A stretch of 64,000 nucleotides of DNA from Limnanthes douglasii subsp. nivea (GCA_036936605.1 JAUPFV010000004.1:286358009-286422008), one strand, 5' to 3'. Numbered from the stretch's first letter, positions 46,660 through 58,799 are shown. Notes: generated by a model not told the origin, from the sequence alone. Program-made: numbers and translations.

Positions 46660-49480
46660 TTAGGGCTTATTCCCTTCGGGCTTTTCTTCACCACAATCCT
46701 TCTTGGGGCTCTTGAGTTCAGCACTCAAACTCTCACTTGTCTTTTTTTCATCATCAGTTGTGAAATCTATTCCACCGGAGTAGTTGCGCTTGTCATCATC
46801 TGCTAGAGTATGGAATTGGGTGTCCTCATACTCTACATACTTCCATAAGGAACCAAAGGTTCTCTTAGGGAAGGTTTCATAGAACAGCAGCACCATGTCA
46901 GATTTGATCCCATTATCTATTTTCTCTAAAGAATCCACTATCCCGTTGGCATATTTCTTTATGTCTGTCGCGATAGCTTGTTCTTGCTGACATTCTAGGG
47001 CCTCATTCTCCTTAACCTTATCTAAAACGGTACTCTCCAACTTGGTCTTCTCATCGGATAAAGTTTGGATAACACCATCTTCAGTTTTCAGCTGCTCTTT
47101 CAAAGTTGTGAGGTCTTTTGAGGAAGAAGTCTCCAGGTTGGAGTACTTGGTTTGGAGCTCGGTATTGGCTGTCTCTAATGTGGCCAGCTTGGTTGCCAAG
47201 TCTTTCTTCTCCATCTTTAGCACCTCTATGTTCTGTTGAGCACTCAGAATACTATCTGACAAGGTTTGCTTGTTAGTGGTAAGAGAATTGATCATACCGG
47301 TTTTATTTTTTACCCGCCTCTCTAGATCAAGTACTGGTCGGATGTAACCGAGGATAGCATGGCTCAAAGTATCTTGTTCTCCGGATATGGAGAAGGGATT
47401 CCCATTGTATGTTACCACGTTAGAGGAGCTAGAGGGACGGTAAGGACCTGCAAAATCATCTCTGTCAAGATCATTAAAATACAGACCGATGTCTTGAAAG
47501 GCTGAAAGGTCCACTTCGTCATTTCCTTCACCAGCAATCTGTCCGGACTGAAGATCTGTTGAGATTTCCTCTTGCAGGGTAGGGTCAGCAGGAACTGAGG
47601 GTGGAAGTTTTTTTGAGCGAAGGATTATCTATGCCCCCAGAGTAACCTTCTTTTTCTTGGCAGCTTTCTCATCGCTGCTGGCTTTGCGTTTCTTATATTT
47701 TTTAGGAGGCCTTGGTGGGTTCTTTGACCCTCTGGCTTCCTTCATAATCTCAAACTTCACTTCCTTTAGCAAGGCCACATCAATGCCACCTTGGTTCTCC
47801 GAACCAGTCCCCTCTGCCGCTATTTGAGCTAAGTCAGTTGTAGCCTTCATTTTCTTGTTCTTCATTTTGCTTGAGGCTTTGGCCCTGGAAGGCAGGTACA
47901 ACTTGGCATCTTTAGCTTCTGTCCTCTTCAGGATCACATCAGCAGAGGGGTAGTCAGCTCTTCCCATGAAAGATCTCTTCTGCCTGTGGTGTTCCACAAG
48001 TCAGACCTCACGAAATTTCCCGAATTAAAGCAATTATGGAAGGAGTTCCCATAGTTTTCCGAAGCCCACACATTAAGCTTCACACAATTTTTCTTCCTTT
48101 CTTCCAATTGGCCCACAAACTCCTTTGGTAGAACTGGGGAGAGATATCAGTTAGTCAAAATAAGAAAAATTGTAACTTAAGAAATGAACAGGAAAAGAGA
48201 GAAGAATTTACCAGTGTTTTTCCATCTACTGGTCAGGAGGTTGGGGTTTGTGTTAGCCTTGATTTTTCTACCGTTCTCCCAAGTCCTACTGACAAAGAGG
48301 AATTGTGTCCTCTAAAGATTTTCAGACTCCAGCAGGTCATCCACGACTTTGAAATCATTCCCCATATTGTAATGATATAAGGGGATTTTGTGATTCTTAC
48401 ACAGGCTTGCTACAGCAGCAAACTGCTCCATGGGAAGTGGGATTTTTTATATCTGGACGCCATGATGCAGGCTAGGAGAGTATACCAAGCGTTGGGGCTC
48501 AGCTGGCTGGGACATAGTTTGATCAGATAAAAGTATCTGACAATCTCTGGGTCTAAGGGGAACCAAAGTCCCCAGTTCAACACTTCAGTGTAAACCACAG
48601 TCTCGTTCAACTTGCAGTCCATGGGGGTCTCCGGAGTGATTGGAATCCTCACTTTTATAGACTCCGAGATCCCCCATTTGGTTCGGATTCGACCCAACTC
48701 AGTCGTGTGATTATAGACGTAATTAATGTTCTGCAAATAAAGAAAATACTTGACACTAACATGCTTGAAACAAAGGCCTACCTTGTCCTTTAAACTCTCT
48801 GAAAGAGCGTCTGGATGAGTCATGCCTACCTTGATCTTACCTTTCCGATCTGAGGTAGTATTCTTTGTCTGATCGGACGCCTCAGTCTTGAAAGGGGTTT
48901 CATCTATGCTATCTTCCATATTCTATTCCATTAATGTGGAAGGTTGTTTTGTTGTTTTTTAGGGAAGTTGCTCTAGCCCCTTCATTGGCGATTGTACAGC
49001 TGGTTGTTCAAAAGGTTGAGAAGTTATTGCTTCTGAGGGCCTGATATCTGGTAAAGGCTGTTGTCCGTAGGATTTGGTTTGTGGAATAGCCTCTGTTACC
49101 TCCGATCCGGAGGGTTTTGAAGATGTTGGTGTGGATTTGGTTATTGCTTGACGAGTGATCCGGCGAGAAGTTATCTTCTCTGGTGATTTTTATGTGTTTG
49201 AGCCCCTCGTGATAAACGGTGAGGGTTTTCCAACACTTGAAACAACTTTTTCTTTGGGAATAGGGTGTTGAGACTCTTCCACTGATAAGCCAGACGGGAG
49301 AGGTGAAAGGTTTATTGTGAACAAAATGTTTTTGGTTCTAGGGTTTCTTGAAGAAGATGACCCTTGATCGGCGTTCTCGTTTGACTGGTTACCTTTCTCG
49401 CTTGGAGAAGCGGGGAGACCGGTAATAATACGATTATCTCTTGCTACTTTCTTTGCTCTTTCTAATTCAGACAAGTTCAA
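46660..49480 (-). pseudogene. Antisense spliced gene inside the Gypsy element (putative gypsy-type transposon domain, PF04195-like)
   Basis: On the minus strand one frame runs from ATG 49,480 to about 48,450, with in-frame stops at 49,192-49,190 and two more before 48,919. It begins MNLSELERAKKVARDNRIIT. At 48,571-48,464 is GLWFPLDPEIVRYFYLIKLC and then LSPNAWYTLLACI, which matches the 'putative gypsy type transposon' (Transposase_28) domain. A one-base shift near 48,445 follows, then a 78-bp GT-AG intron (48,211-48,134) and another shift near 47,980. Next comes a nuclear-localisation-like KKYKKRKASSDEKAAKKKK, a TAG at 47,631-47,629 and, in the same frame, a coiled-coil region (47,300-46,960) with an acidic tail to 46,660. 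A GTAGG...TTTGCAG stretch near 48,784-48,734 may be a second, very short intron. Antisense ORFs downstream of integrase are known in Tat-lineage elements; function is unknown. Confidence 0.8.
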
Positions 49481-49961
49481 CCAACCTCCTTTACTAAGGC
49501 GTTTCTGGCTGTGTACATATATCTCTCAAGAACAATTTAAAAGTGAACTAAGCGAGCTGACTTTTCTCTCTAGGAAGATTTGAGTGTGGAAGACAATGAC
49601 ATAATGGATATATATATATATAACAGTGAAAACAACAGTTACCAAGGAGAAGGTCAACAAAATTTTCGCAATGATTAAAGGTTGCGCAACGTGCGAAAAA
49701 TTGAAACCTATGTAACTTTCTAGACCTAATGGGTGCGAAAATTTAGGAGAAACGGTTGGAAGGTCAAACCAGATATTGACACGTGTCCCATGATTCAAGA
49801 AAAACTCTTAGAATTCTGGGAAGGGAAATCAGTTCTGGTAAAATTCGAACAGGGTCTTTTGTGAAAATAAATCTTTCAATTCGAACAACATAAGTAGATC
49901 GGACAAAATTGATGAAAGTTTGGTGGATTTTTAGCCCTTCCAAAAATCTTTTATAAGGCCT

Positions 49962-49974
49962 AAAAAGGGGCTAC
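49962..49974 (+). other. Polypurine tract of the Gypsy element
   Basis: AAAAAGGGG directly precedes ctac and the 3' LTR start at 49,975. This is the usual plus-strand primer position. Confidence 0.75.
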
Positions 49975-50356
49975 TGATGAGTTTAGAGATTTCAGTCACC
50001 ATACCTAAACAAATTCACTTATCCGAACAGGGAAAATTCGGACCATATCACACCACTAAAAATCTGAAGTGGACAAATGTATTAACTTTTGACTAAACTG
50101 TTTGTTAATCAACTTAAAACTAATGGGTCTTTGAATTCGAACCGATTCCATGACCCGACATGATAAGCCCATGAGTCAGTAATTAAGGTATAAATACTCC
50201 AACCACTCTCATTAATAAGGGGGATCAGAATTTAATAATAGTAGACAACTTGATTATCTATTTACTCTCCACACTAAACACAAAACACCCCAAAATTATT
50301 AAAACACTTTCTAAACATTTTACCAGTCTACCTTTAGTCCAAAATAAACTAAACCA
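49975..50356 (+). repeat. 3' LTR of the Gypsy element
   Basis: It is 382 bp, TG...CA, aligned end to end with the 5' LTR and differing by about 37 substitutions and a small indel near the 3' end. It keeps a TATA-like aaggtataaatac near 50,187. Confidence 0.92.
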
Positions 50357-50361
50357 TAACC

Positions 50362-51560
50362 GAGTGTTGTAGGTAGATTTATTTAAAAAAGAGAATCTCA
50401 AATGTTGGATATAAGTTGGTTCCAAAAAGAAAAGGAAACAATATTTTTTATATGTAAAAATTATTCTAATTATGGTTTATAATTTAATTTTTATGATGAT
50501 TTTACATACGATATATTTGGAATGGTAAATATATTTAGTAATTTAATCTTTTTAATACTGTTACTTTCAGTAATTTTGACATTATTAGCGGGTTTTTATT
50601 TTTATCAACTAAAAAAATTAGTTGTCAAGAATTTTAAGTTTTGTTTTTATTTTATTTACATTAAAAAAATCATGTGACTCTAAATATGACACTTTTTTTT
50701 TGCTGGTATCTGACACGAGCTGACTCGATGGTTTAAGGTACCCAAAGTTTTTGTTTGTGTCAGATGGATTTTAGAATATATTACGTTTGAGATATGAGTA
50801 AAAACAATTCCACAGAAAAACTTGAACCCGATCAACATAGATTTTAGAATATACATCATTTTTTTCTTCTTTATAATTTATATATTTATTATTTTATTTT
50901 TGACTAAATCGAATAAATTTTTAATATATTTATGTATTTGAATTTTTTTTTGTTAAAAATTAAAATAAATATAAATTTCAAATAATAAATATATTTTACA
51001 AATTTGTTACTAATTTTTAGATTTCTTAGTTAATTTAAAAGTTCATATTATATATTTTATTTAAAAAATTATTAAATAGTTAATACTATAAAAAAAATTA
51101 TAAATAAATAAATGATCAATAGTATCTGTTGGTGGTGGGTATCCAAAACCTACGAATCAAACCCGACGGACTAAAAACATAAAACGAAATCGGCTGCTCG
51201 TACGCATCCCGACCTGTTGTGATCCTTGATTTTTATATATTATTTAATTCAACAAAATTTAAAAAAAAATTATATACCGTTAGAGAAAAAAACATACACA
51301 TAAAATAAAATAAATGGACGGTTCTTTTGGTTCATATTGAAATGGTATGATGACTCTTCTATTCCTTTTTATATCCTAAAGGTCGTAGTAGTAGGTATTG
51401 ATACCTCATTACTCGCTATGTTTGCGACCATAGCAAGTTATCACGGGTCCATTGATATAAAAACATGCCCTTAAAAGAATATATGTCCAATGTGTCTTTG
51501 CTTTGTGTTTATTGTCGTTTTCCCTATTAGGGTCTTATAATATAATCTTTCACATGACCA
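50362..51560. other. AT-rich intergenic DNA
   Basis: I see no gene, RNA or element termini in this very AT-rich stretch. Confidence 0.5.
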
Positions 51561-51716
51561 ACTAACACTTAGATGCTTTAATATGGCAGAACTAGATCTA
51601 CTACACTCACTAGCCAACCAAGTGACTTCATACTCAGACTAACACTTCGATGTTTTAATATAGCAGAATTAGATCTACTACACTCACTAGGTAACCAAAG
51701 TGAATTCAAATTCAGA
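51561..51716. repeat. 77-bp tandem duplication
   Basis: Two adjacent copies begin actaacactt at 51,561 and 51,638 and share atgytttaatat.gcaga, tagatctactacactcacta and aaccaa. Confidence 0.88.
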
Positions 51717-51799
51717 GTGAAAAGTTATATTCATTTTATAAGACAAACTATAATTATAATGTTAATAAGGTGAAGTGTTTAGTACATTATTTTTTTTAG

Positions 51800-51990
51800 T
51801 TTTTCAGAGGGAATCGGATCCGCTATTCAGAATGTAATGAGTGCGTCTTCGGTCTGACGCAATAGCTTGTAAACCAACGCGATAAAGTAAACCACACAAG
51901 ATAACAGGCTCAGCCGAAAAAGTGTATGTAAAGAGACTCGAACTCATGACATTCGGTCACGAACTTATGTAGAATACAGTGTTTGGATTC
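51800..51990 (-). mobile_element. tRNA-derived SINE-like copy
   Basis: On the minus strand it carries gtgaccgaatgtcatgagttcgagtc, whose AGTTCGAGTC matches a Pol III B box (51,933-51,943), then acactttttcggctgagcctgttat. The same 70-80 bp order is present at 54,710-54,790 in the plus orientation. An A-rich stretch (near 51,785-51,805) lies at the expected 3' end. The A-box side is poorly preserved, so exact limits are uncertain. Confidence 0.6.
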
Positions 51991-53362
51991 CGGATAAATC
52001 TCTTAAATCTTGTAAACAATTTTTTATTAAAATATTTTTGGAGTTTTTAAGAAACTTTAATTGGATAAAATCAGAGAGATCTCAAATGAACAGAGAGTAT
52101 GAAACTGATGTGCTTTCGTTGTCATTGACAAGTCATTGACAGGAATTATATTAAAATGGCTGAAATTTGAAATTTGAATAAAAACTTTCAAATTTCCAAT
52201 TTTTAAATTCTGGCTTCCAACAATAGTTCCGCACCGGCCAGGGGCTCTACCTCTTGGACTTTGGCAGGGATTTCGCCTCTTTACCTTATTAATCATGATA
52301 TAATTTAACAACCGTGCACTCCGCACTCTACGACTTGTTTGATAATGTATCATGATTAAATTGGTCGACTAATCGATCCAATTACACTAAAATATCTAAC
52401 ACATTACTCAACTCGTAAAGAGTTCGAGTGTTGTAATGGTTATTTTGGCGCCGATTTAGAGCGTGAGAGTTGGCATTTCAAACATCTTAGTTAGATGAGA
52501 TGCGTTACATCACATAACATCTCCACACTAATATAATATTGTCTGTTTAGTTTCGAAAGTAATACAATTTTGTTTTCGTCCACTTACAAAAAATTTATAT
52601 TAGTTAAGATGTGTTCTTACTGATATTTTTTTATTAACCGGTATTAGGTAAGATAGGTTTTTAACTTTTTTTTTAAATTGAGTTCCTCTCTTATTCACTC
52701 TAATCTAACCAGATTACTTCAAAATTCTTCGCCTGAACCTCTACATGTTGCATCTGAAATCCAATATTGCATCAGAAAGTTGTGACTTTTCTTCTCCTTT
52801 CTAACGAAAAAAAATACGAATGGCCGATTCATACATGTTTTACTAATTATAAAGTATAACATTTGTCTCAAATTATTTAATAAGAAAATATTAAATTTTT
52901 AACAATTATAACAATTTTGATAAATTTAGTTTTTATTGTTCCATAATCAGAAAAAAAAATTATATAAAAAATATAAAAAATGATTTGAAATATTTTCGTC
53001 AAAACATATGATTTACTAAATCATTAAAACTTCCTGATTTTCTTTTTTTCTTTCCTGTTGTTTAAAAAAAAGATCAAATGAGTAGTAATCATGAACCTTT
53101 TAAATATTTTCAGACATTTATATGTAATAGTGAATAAGATATGTACCATTTCCTTTTAAGCAAGATTCATCAAAATCTCAACCTGCTACTTCAAGACATC
53201 TTTTGACTGTAAATTCAAGACCTATTCAGAACACAAACCACATATTCTTGATATCACAGCTTCAACATATTGTACAAACCACAAGAAAACATGGTTGATA
53301 TCATAACAAAGAGATAAGGTCTTCTTTCTGTATAAACAAACATGTATTGTACTACTTATGTT
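51991..53362. other. Intergenic DNA
   Basis: A minus-strand frame at 52,353-52,057 is open for 98 codons but matches nothing I recognise. The rest is AT-rich. The 3' untranslated region of the small gene at 53,363 probably occupies the right end. Confidence 0.45.
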
Positions 53363-53569
53363 TCAAAAAAACGACTTAGGATTGCGAGAATCGGCTAACT
53401 TGAGTGTATCTTGAATTAGTTTACGAGCTTTGTTGCTTCTGATCTCGACTCTCATGCTTTCGCTTTTCTCCACCACTTCGTAATCCTTTCTAGTCTTTGA
53501 ATTCGATATCGACCTTATCTTCGATTTCAACCTCGTCATCAGCTTGTCGAGATTCATCATCATCGGCAT
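53363..53569 (-). CDS. Small basic plant protein, 68 residues, unrecognised function
   Basis: The ATG is at 53,569-53,567 and the stop at 53,365-53,363. The product is basic and helical: MPMMMNLDKLMTRLKSKIRS, then YEVVEKSESMRVEIRSNKAR, then KLIQDTLKLADS. Evidence that it is a real gene: an 84-bp GT-AG intron (53,658-53,575) lies immediately upstream of the start codon, a CT-rich leader with TCTCTC repeats lies upstream of that, and a TTAAATA box occurs near 53,747. The coding part has higher GC than its flanks and no lesions. VEKSESMRVEIRSxKARKLI reads like a conserved short motif I associate with small uncharacterised plant proteins, but I cannot name the family. No signal peptide or membrane segment is seen. 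Confidence 0.7.
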   Translation of the reverse strand: MPMMMNLDKLMTRLKSKIRSISNSKTRKDYEVVEKSESMRVEIRSNKARKLIQDTLKLADSRNPKSFF

Positions 53570-53574
53570 TAGTC

Positions 53575-53790
53575 CTGTTAAGACAACATGAGGTACAAAA
53601 GATGTAACTTTTGAAATAAGAACATATAAAAGACTGAAACTTGAGGAATGGAACGAACCTGTAGTGTTTCAAATCTATGGAGCTTTGGAGAAAAAGAGAG
53701 AATAGAGAGAGAGATAAGAGAGAATGTGAATGAAGTAGAGAGGTATTTAAGTCTGGAGTAAGCTGATTTATTAGGAAAAAATGACAAATA
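53575..53790 (-). promoter_or_regulatory. 5' leader and promoter of the 68-aa gene, with leader intron
   Basis: TTAAATA near 53,747 and a CT-rich leader (53,725-53,690) precede the donor at 53,658-53,657. The acceptor is at 53,576-53,575, only five bases before the ATG. Leader introns often raise expression in plants. Confidence 0.55.
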
Positions 53791-54670
53791 TGGATTAAGA
53801 TCTCATTTTTATTAAATTGAATTAAGCTGGATTGGATAGAACCGATCCAAATCCGGCTGTGTTACTAAAAACCAAAACTAGTATATAATGATGGCAGGAG
53901 ATATCAATATTATCTAGATCATGCTATAAAACAAAACAAAACAAAAAAAGTAGAATTTTTTTTGAAATAATTATTAAATATATTCATTATGTTAAAAGTT
54001 TAAAAGGTGAATCATCATATTTATAAAAATTCTATTTGTAACATTAAAAAATACCTTACAATCTTAAACTGTATTTGTAACACAAAAAACCTTACAATCT
54101 TTTTTTTTGTTCATATAAAATATTTTTGAATAATTGGACTTTTAGTTTATGTTTTTTTATAAAATGAAAAACTATAATTTGTAACAATTTTTTTTATTGT
54201 TTTTACGATTATAATATATTTTTTGAAAATATAATCTTAAAATTTATATTTTTTATATTAGACGAGGATTTGTGAAACTTTATCATTTTTAAAATATATG
54301 TATTATTATATTATAATATAATTATTTGAAATTTAATTCCAATTCGATTAAATTTAAAATTTACTATTTAATCGTTTAGATTTAAAGTGTATAGCGTGTA
54401 TGATAATTCTAAATATGATTAACATATATTTGACATAATAAACTATGTCAAAAAAATGGATCGATTAAAATTTTACAATATTGTCAGTCACAAACTTGTC
54501 AAAACTTTAAATAATATAATTCAACAATACTGACTAGTTTGGCGATATATTGTATCATCAAGCATTGAACTAGAAAAAATGGTTCAAATAAAGATTTTCT
54601 TAATTAAGTCAATTGAAAGGATTAACATTTTTTTTTCAAATTCATATATATACAAGTTAATATGATTTCG
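53791..54670. other. AT-rich intergenic DNA
   Basis: No gene, RNA or repeat family is recognised. Confidence 0.5.
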
Positions 54671-54800
54671 GCCTAAAAAGGGTAGCCGAGTTCGTTGAGT
54701 AAGGCATGTTTGTGACCAAAGGTCATGAGTTCGAGTCCCTCTACAAACGCTTTTTTGGCTGAGCCTGTTATGCTATGTTTGATTGTGGAATAAAGAGATA
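54671..54800 (+). mobile_element. tRNA-derived SINE-like copy with A and B boxes
   Basis: The tRNA-like head reads gggtagccgagttcgttgag (A box, from 54,680), then gtgaccaaaggtcatgagttcgagtccc, whose AGTTCGAGTCC (54,728-54,738) matches the B box. A body tttttggctgagcctgttat follows. It is related to the inverted copy at 51,800-51,990. No mature tRNA cloverleaf can be formed, so this is a SINE rather than a tRNA gene. Confidence 0.7.
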
Positions 54801-54899
54801 TGCTACTGCATCTTAAGTGTCATGATCATGACTTGGCATTAAGAATCGATAAGCCTAAACCTATGACTAGATAAACTTCTATGATGGAGAAGAAAGAAT

Positions 54900-57600
54900 C
54901 AGAGGCTTGAGAAAAATCCAACAGACTGAGTTTAGAAATCATGTAACATGCAATTTCAAATGAGATTATCAATGTAAAAACATTTCTGGATAAGATAGAT
55001 AAACTTTAGGCAAAGAACAATAAAATAGACATTAAGACGTTGCTTATTAAGTTATCTTCCATGAAGTATCGTGGAAATTGACTATTTGAGAACACGTCTT
55101 GGAAATTTCAAACATTGCTTCTAAATTGAAAGCCCTTAATGTTGAACTTCTCGAGGATGTTGTTGTGACTTTCGTGTTTAACTTTTTTCCTTCTCATTAT
55201 AAGAACTTCAAAACTTCTTATAACTATCAGCGCGATAAATTGAGTCTTAATAAGCTTATTGCACATGTAGCACAAGAGGAGGAAAATTGAAACATGAATA
55301 TCTAGAGGTGCATATGGTGAATGCTCATTTGGATAAGGGTAAGAAAAAAACAAGGGAAAGTTCAGATTCACAAGCATCCGATTGTGGAACGAAAAATATT
55401 AAGGGTTTGTATGGTAAATGACGTTTTTTATATTGTAAGAAACTGTGGCATTATAAGAAAGAATATGAAAACTAAAGAAATATGATTAAAGCTAAACTTT
55501 CACTTTTATGGTCTATTCAGAGATCAATTTAGTTTCAATGCCGAGAAATACTTAGTGGGTTGATACGGCTGCAACTACGATCAGAAATTGAAGCCCAAGT
55601 GATGGCGAAATATCTATCTATAGATCTCATGAAAATTTGTGTTTGCTTCAAGCTATTTATTAATATCTAGTAGACAATTTATATATATTTAAAAGATGTA
55701 TTATACACACGATCTTTTAGAAGGAATTTGATTTCGTTTCCATTGTTGGAAAAAATTGGATATTACTGTTTATTTGAAAATGGTAGTTTATGCCTATATT
55801 TACATGATAATATTGTTAAGTCTGGAAAATTAATAGCGAATGGTAATTAGTATTTATTAAACACTATAAAAGATCACAAAGAAGTAACTAATGTAAATGT
55901 AACCGAAAAACTAACTTGTAAAACTGAAAATTCAGTGAAACTTCAGCAGAAACGATTATATCATAATTTTAGAAATAGAATTGAAAATCTTGTTACGGAA
56001 AGTTTATTACGTCTGCTCGATTTTTCAGACATCAATGTTTTTATTGAATGTATAAAGGGAAAACAGACCAAAGTAAAAAGATCAAATGCATATAAATCAA
56101 AAGAGATCTTGAAATTGATACATACAAACATCTAGCGCATGTTTCCTAACAAATCACGGAACGCTTAACAATATTCATATCATTCATTGATGATTTTTTT
56201 ATGACGAGTATTTGCATCTATATTCACGAGAAATCAGAGGTCATTGAAAATTTTAAGTATTTAAGACTGAGGTTGAAAAATAACTTGGTAAAGACATTAA
56301 GAGCACCAGATTAGACTCTGCGGGTGAATACTATATGAGATACGATGGTTCGGGTGGAAAATGTTATGAGCCGTTTGCAAAACCGTTAGAAAAGTACGAG
56401 ATAATTGTTCAGTATATGATATCAAGTTCACCTAACATGAATGAAGTATATGAAACACAAAATCATACATTAAAGGATATGGTAAGAAGTATGATTAATC
56501 ATTCAACAATACTAATATCATTATAGAGAAAAGCAATAAAATTGGCAACCTAACTTCTTAATAGATTTTCAATGAAAGAAACTACTAAAATATTGGAACT
56601 TTGGACTTGACATAAACCTAGTTTAAAGAATTTGTGTATTTGGGGAGTCCAACTAAAGCGAAGCCTTCTAGGTCGAACGAAAAGAAATTAGACTTTAAAA
56701 CAGTTAATAGTTATTTCATTGGATACCCGAACCACAATATGGGTTTTAAATTCTATGATACTTCCAATAAGAATATTGTACAGATGGAAATATCAAAATT
56801 ATCTGAGGATATAGAGTTTGAGTGGGAGAATTTCATAACAAACTTTCATTTTGAGGAATAATCGATCAAGATTCATGAAGGTTCTAATAATGATACTCAT
56901 GTACTGAATGATGATTAGGCCAATCACCACTTCATACTTTTTAAAACATATAAATGAAGTGGTATCAATGGGCCAAAATGAGGTTTTCAAGAAGATCAAA
57001 CTCCACCTCCTCGAGAATTTCAAGTGTAAACTAAAGAAATTTGCTTGTGCGGAAATCTACTAGAGAAATGATAAATCTCCAGACTATACAATGTATCTTC
57101 AAGACCTTGAGAAATTTGTGGCACAACAGAAAATGATACCTTAAGTGTTCATAAAGTTATTAAATGTTTTGATTCTTAATTGTGGATTCATGTAATGAAT
57201 GAAAAAATTATATGCATGTAAGATAATGCGGTGTTGGAGTTTGTCCAATTACCTGCATGAAAGAAGTTGATTGGATGTAAATAGATTTTAAAAACCAAAC
57301 AAGATTCTAAGAGTAATGTGGAAAAACATAAAACGTGATTTGTGGCTAAGGGTTTTACTCAACATAAAGGGAATGACTTTAAGCAAACCTTCTCTCTAGT
57401 TATATTGAATGATTATTTTTGGATAATTATGACATTAGTTGCACATTTTGATCTTGAGTTCCATCAAATTGATGGAAAGACCTAATTTTTTAAAGGAGAT
57501 ATTGAGAAAACGATCAATATGGTACAATCTGAAAACTTTATCTCGATGATCCAAATTAGATGGTATAAAAACTAAATTAATATATTTATGATCCTTCATA
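54900..57600 (+). pseudogene. Ty1/Copia relic: gag to reverse transcriptase
   Basis: Order along the plus strand: gag UBN2 region at 55,099-55,290 (ISNIASKLKALNVELLEDVV, DKLSLNKLIAHVAQEEE); pre-integrase and integrase start at 55,935-56,135 (RLYHNFRNRIENL..., FIECIKGKQTK); integrase core with STRLDSAGEYYMRYD near 56,305 (family SDRGGEY, catalytic Asp context) and HTLKDMVRSMINHS near 56,465; integrase end SYFIGYPNHNMGFKFYDTSN near 56,710; and reverse transcriptase KHKTRFVAKGFTQHKGNDFK near 57,320 and AHFDLEFHQIDGKT near 57,440. All are in broken frames. No LTRs were found. Confidence 0.75.
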
Positions 57601-58799
57601 CATTATCTCATCTAGTTCATCCATGTGCTCCAAAACGGTAAGGAAGTCTTCACTTACGAAATTTTGGCTGGTATCAGAGAAAATGGTGCAACAAATACAC
57701 TAGATTTGCACGTGCAACATGTACAACCATATCTCAGGTACAATTTTAATTTGCATCCAAATAAAAATCAAAGAAAAGGTTTCCCTAATCCATCTAGACC
57801 AAACACGACTTCATATTGCACCTCCTGCAACTCATGGCAAACATCATTTGGTGAAACCTCTAATAACCGAGCATAATTTTCATACCCATCATCAAAAGTA
57901 TTTCTCCCCTCGAATTCAACTATTATTTCCTCCTTCGTGATACCAATAATAACGAATACATAGTCCAGAGCCATAGTCATCTTCTCGAGCAAAACTTAAA
58001 AGTGTTACTCTACTGATGTCATCGTTCAAGGAGAGCCTCGTTCAACTGAGAGATTGATACCTACTCAAGTGACCAATGAGCAGCCCGCATGAAGTCTAAA
58101 TAACGAACTTTAACCCTATCTAGTTATTGAGGTTCCATTTTGTAACACTCTATACATATCATGAACGTGTATGATGGTACGAGACTGTAAGAACATAAAC
58201 AAAATAAATAAAAATTATTATAATCTATTAATAAATATAAATCAAGTTAAAAATATATTAAAATATGATCAAAATTACACTCCCTAGATAGGTGTTGTAT
58301 GGCCCGTGTTGCTTGAAGTCCATAAACAATATAATATTTCTTTGTGCCAAGAATGAATCTTTTAGATTGACTTCAACATTAGGTGTATATGTCGGAATGT
58401 GAGACTCGACATGTGTATCTTTGTCCCGTGATTCTTTATGACCACTAGGTTAGCCACCATTTCTTCACGGGTTGGTTTAGAGGCATGGTAATGGCTTCTC
58501 TACAAAGACCACTCGATATGCTCTGACTCACTTGCCTCAGTGGTAGGGTTTTCTTGGGTTTGGAAACTGATGGTACGCATGTTTATAGAGCACAGTTTTA
58601 TCACGTGCTTCTTTGTTTTTAACTCGTGATTTTTTTGTTTGAGCAACCTTAACATCTTTTGTGGTTTTTTCAGGCTTATCACTTTTTTTATTGTGATAAA
58701 AACAATAATTTAGTTAGCTACACGCTAAAAATTACAATATAACATTATGATATAGTGATATTGTCGGTATAACTTATCGATACTACCATATATCGCTAG
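57601..58799 (-). pseudogene. Unassigned antisense gene relic
   Basis: Minus-strand stretches at 57,992-57,768 (DYVFVIIGITKEEIIVEFEG, then YENYARLLEVSPNDVCHELQ) and 58,682-58,280 (lysine-rich KPQKMLRLLKQKNHELKTKK in one frame; FMDFKQHGPYNTYLGS near 58,310 in another) look like pieces of one gene read toward the left. A plausible first exon lies at 59,205-59,169. I do not recognise the protein. The gene architecture suggests a MULE-borne gene like the PMD gene at 3.9-6.3 kb. Confidence 0.35.

Larger units (their letters stand above)
39747..50356 (+). mobile_element. Full-length Ty3/Gypsy LTR retrotransposon, Tat-type
   Basis: The element is 10.6 kb, bounded by LTRs at 39747-40124 and 49975-50356. 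Flanking pentamers taact (39742-39746) and taacc (50357-50361) are a one-mismatch target duplication. Internal order is gag, protease, reverse transcriptase, RNase H, a second RNase H, integrase, then a long region with an antisense gene, then polypurine tract. Integrase after RNase H makes it Ty3/Gypsy; the second RNase H points to the Tat lineage. A hand count gives about 37 substitutions between the LTRs (roughly 10%), so the insertion is old. Every coding domain carries stops or shifts, so it is non-autonomous today. Confidence 0.93.

Noticed and set aside
47042..47239. Plus-strand ORF within the Gypsy 3' region
   Set aside because: It is the complement of the coiled-coil coding part of the antisense gene and has no independent support.
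52057..52353. 98-codon minus-strand ORF
   Set aside because: No recognisable family, no splice or promoter context, and composition typical of a chance frame.
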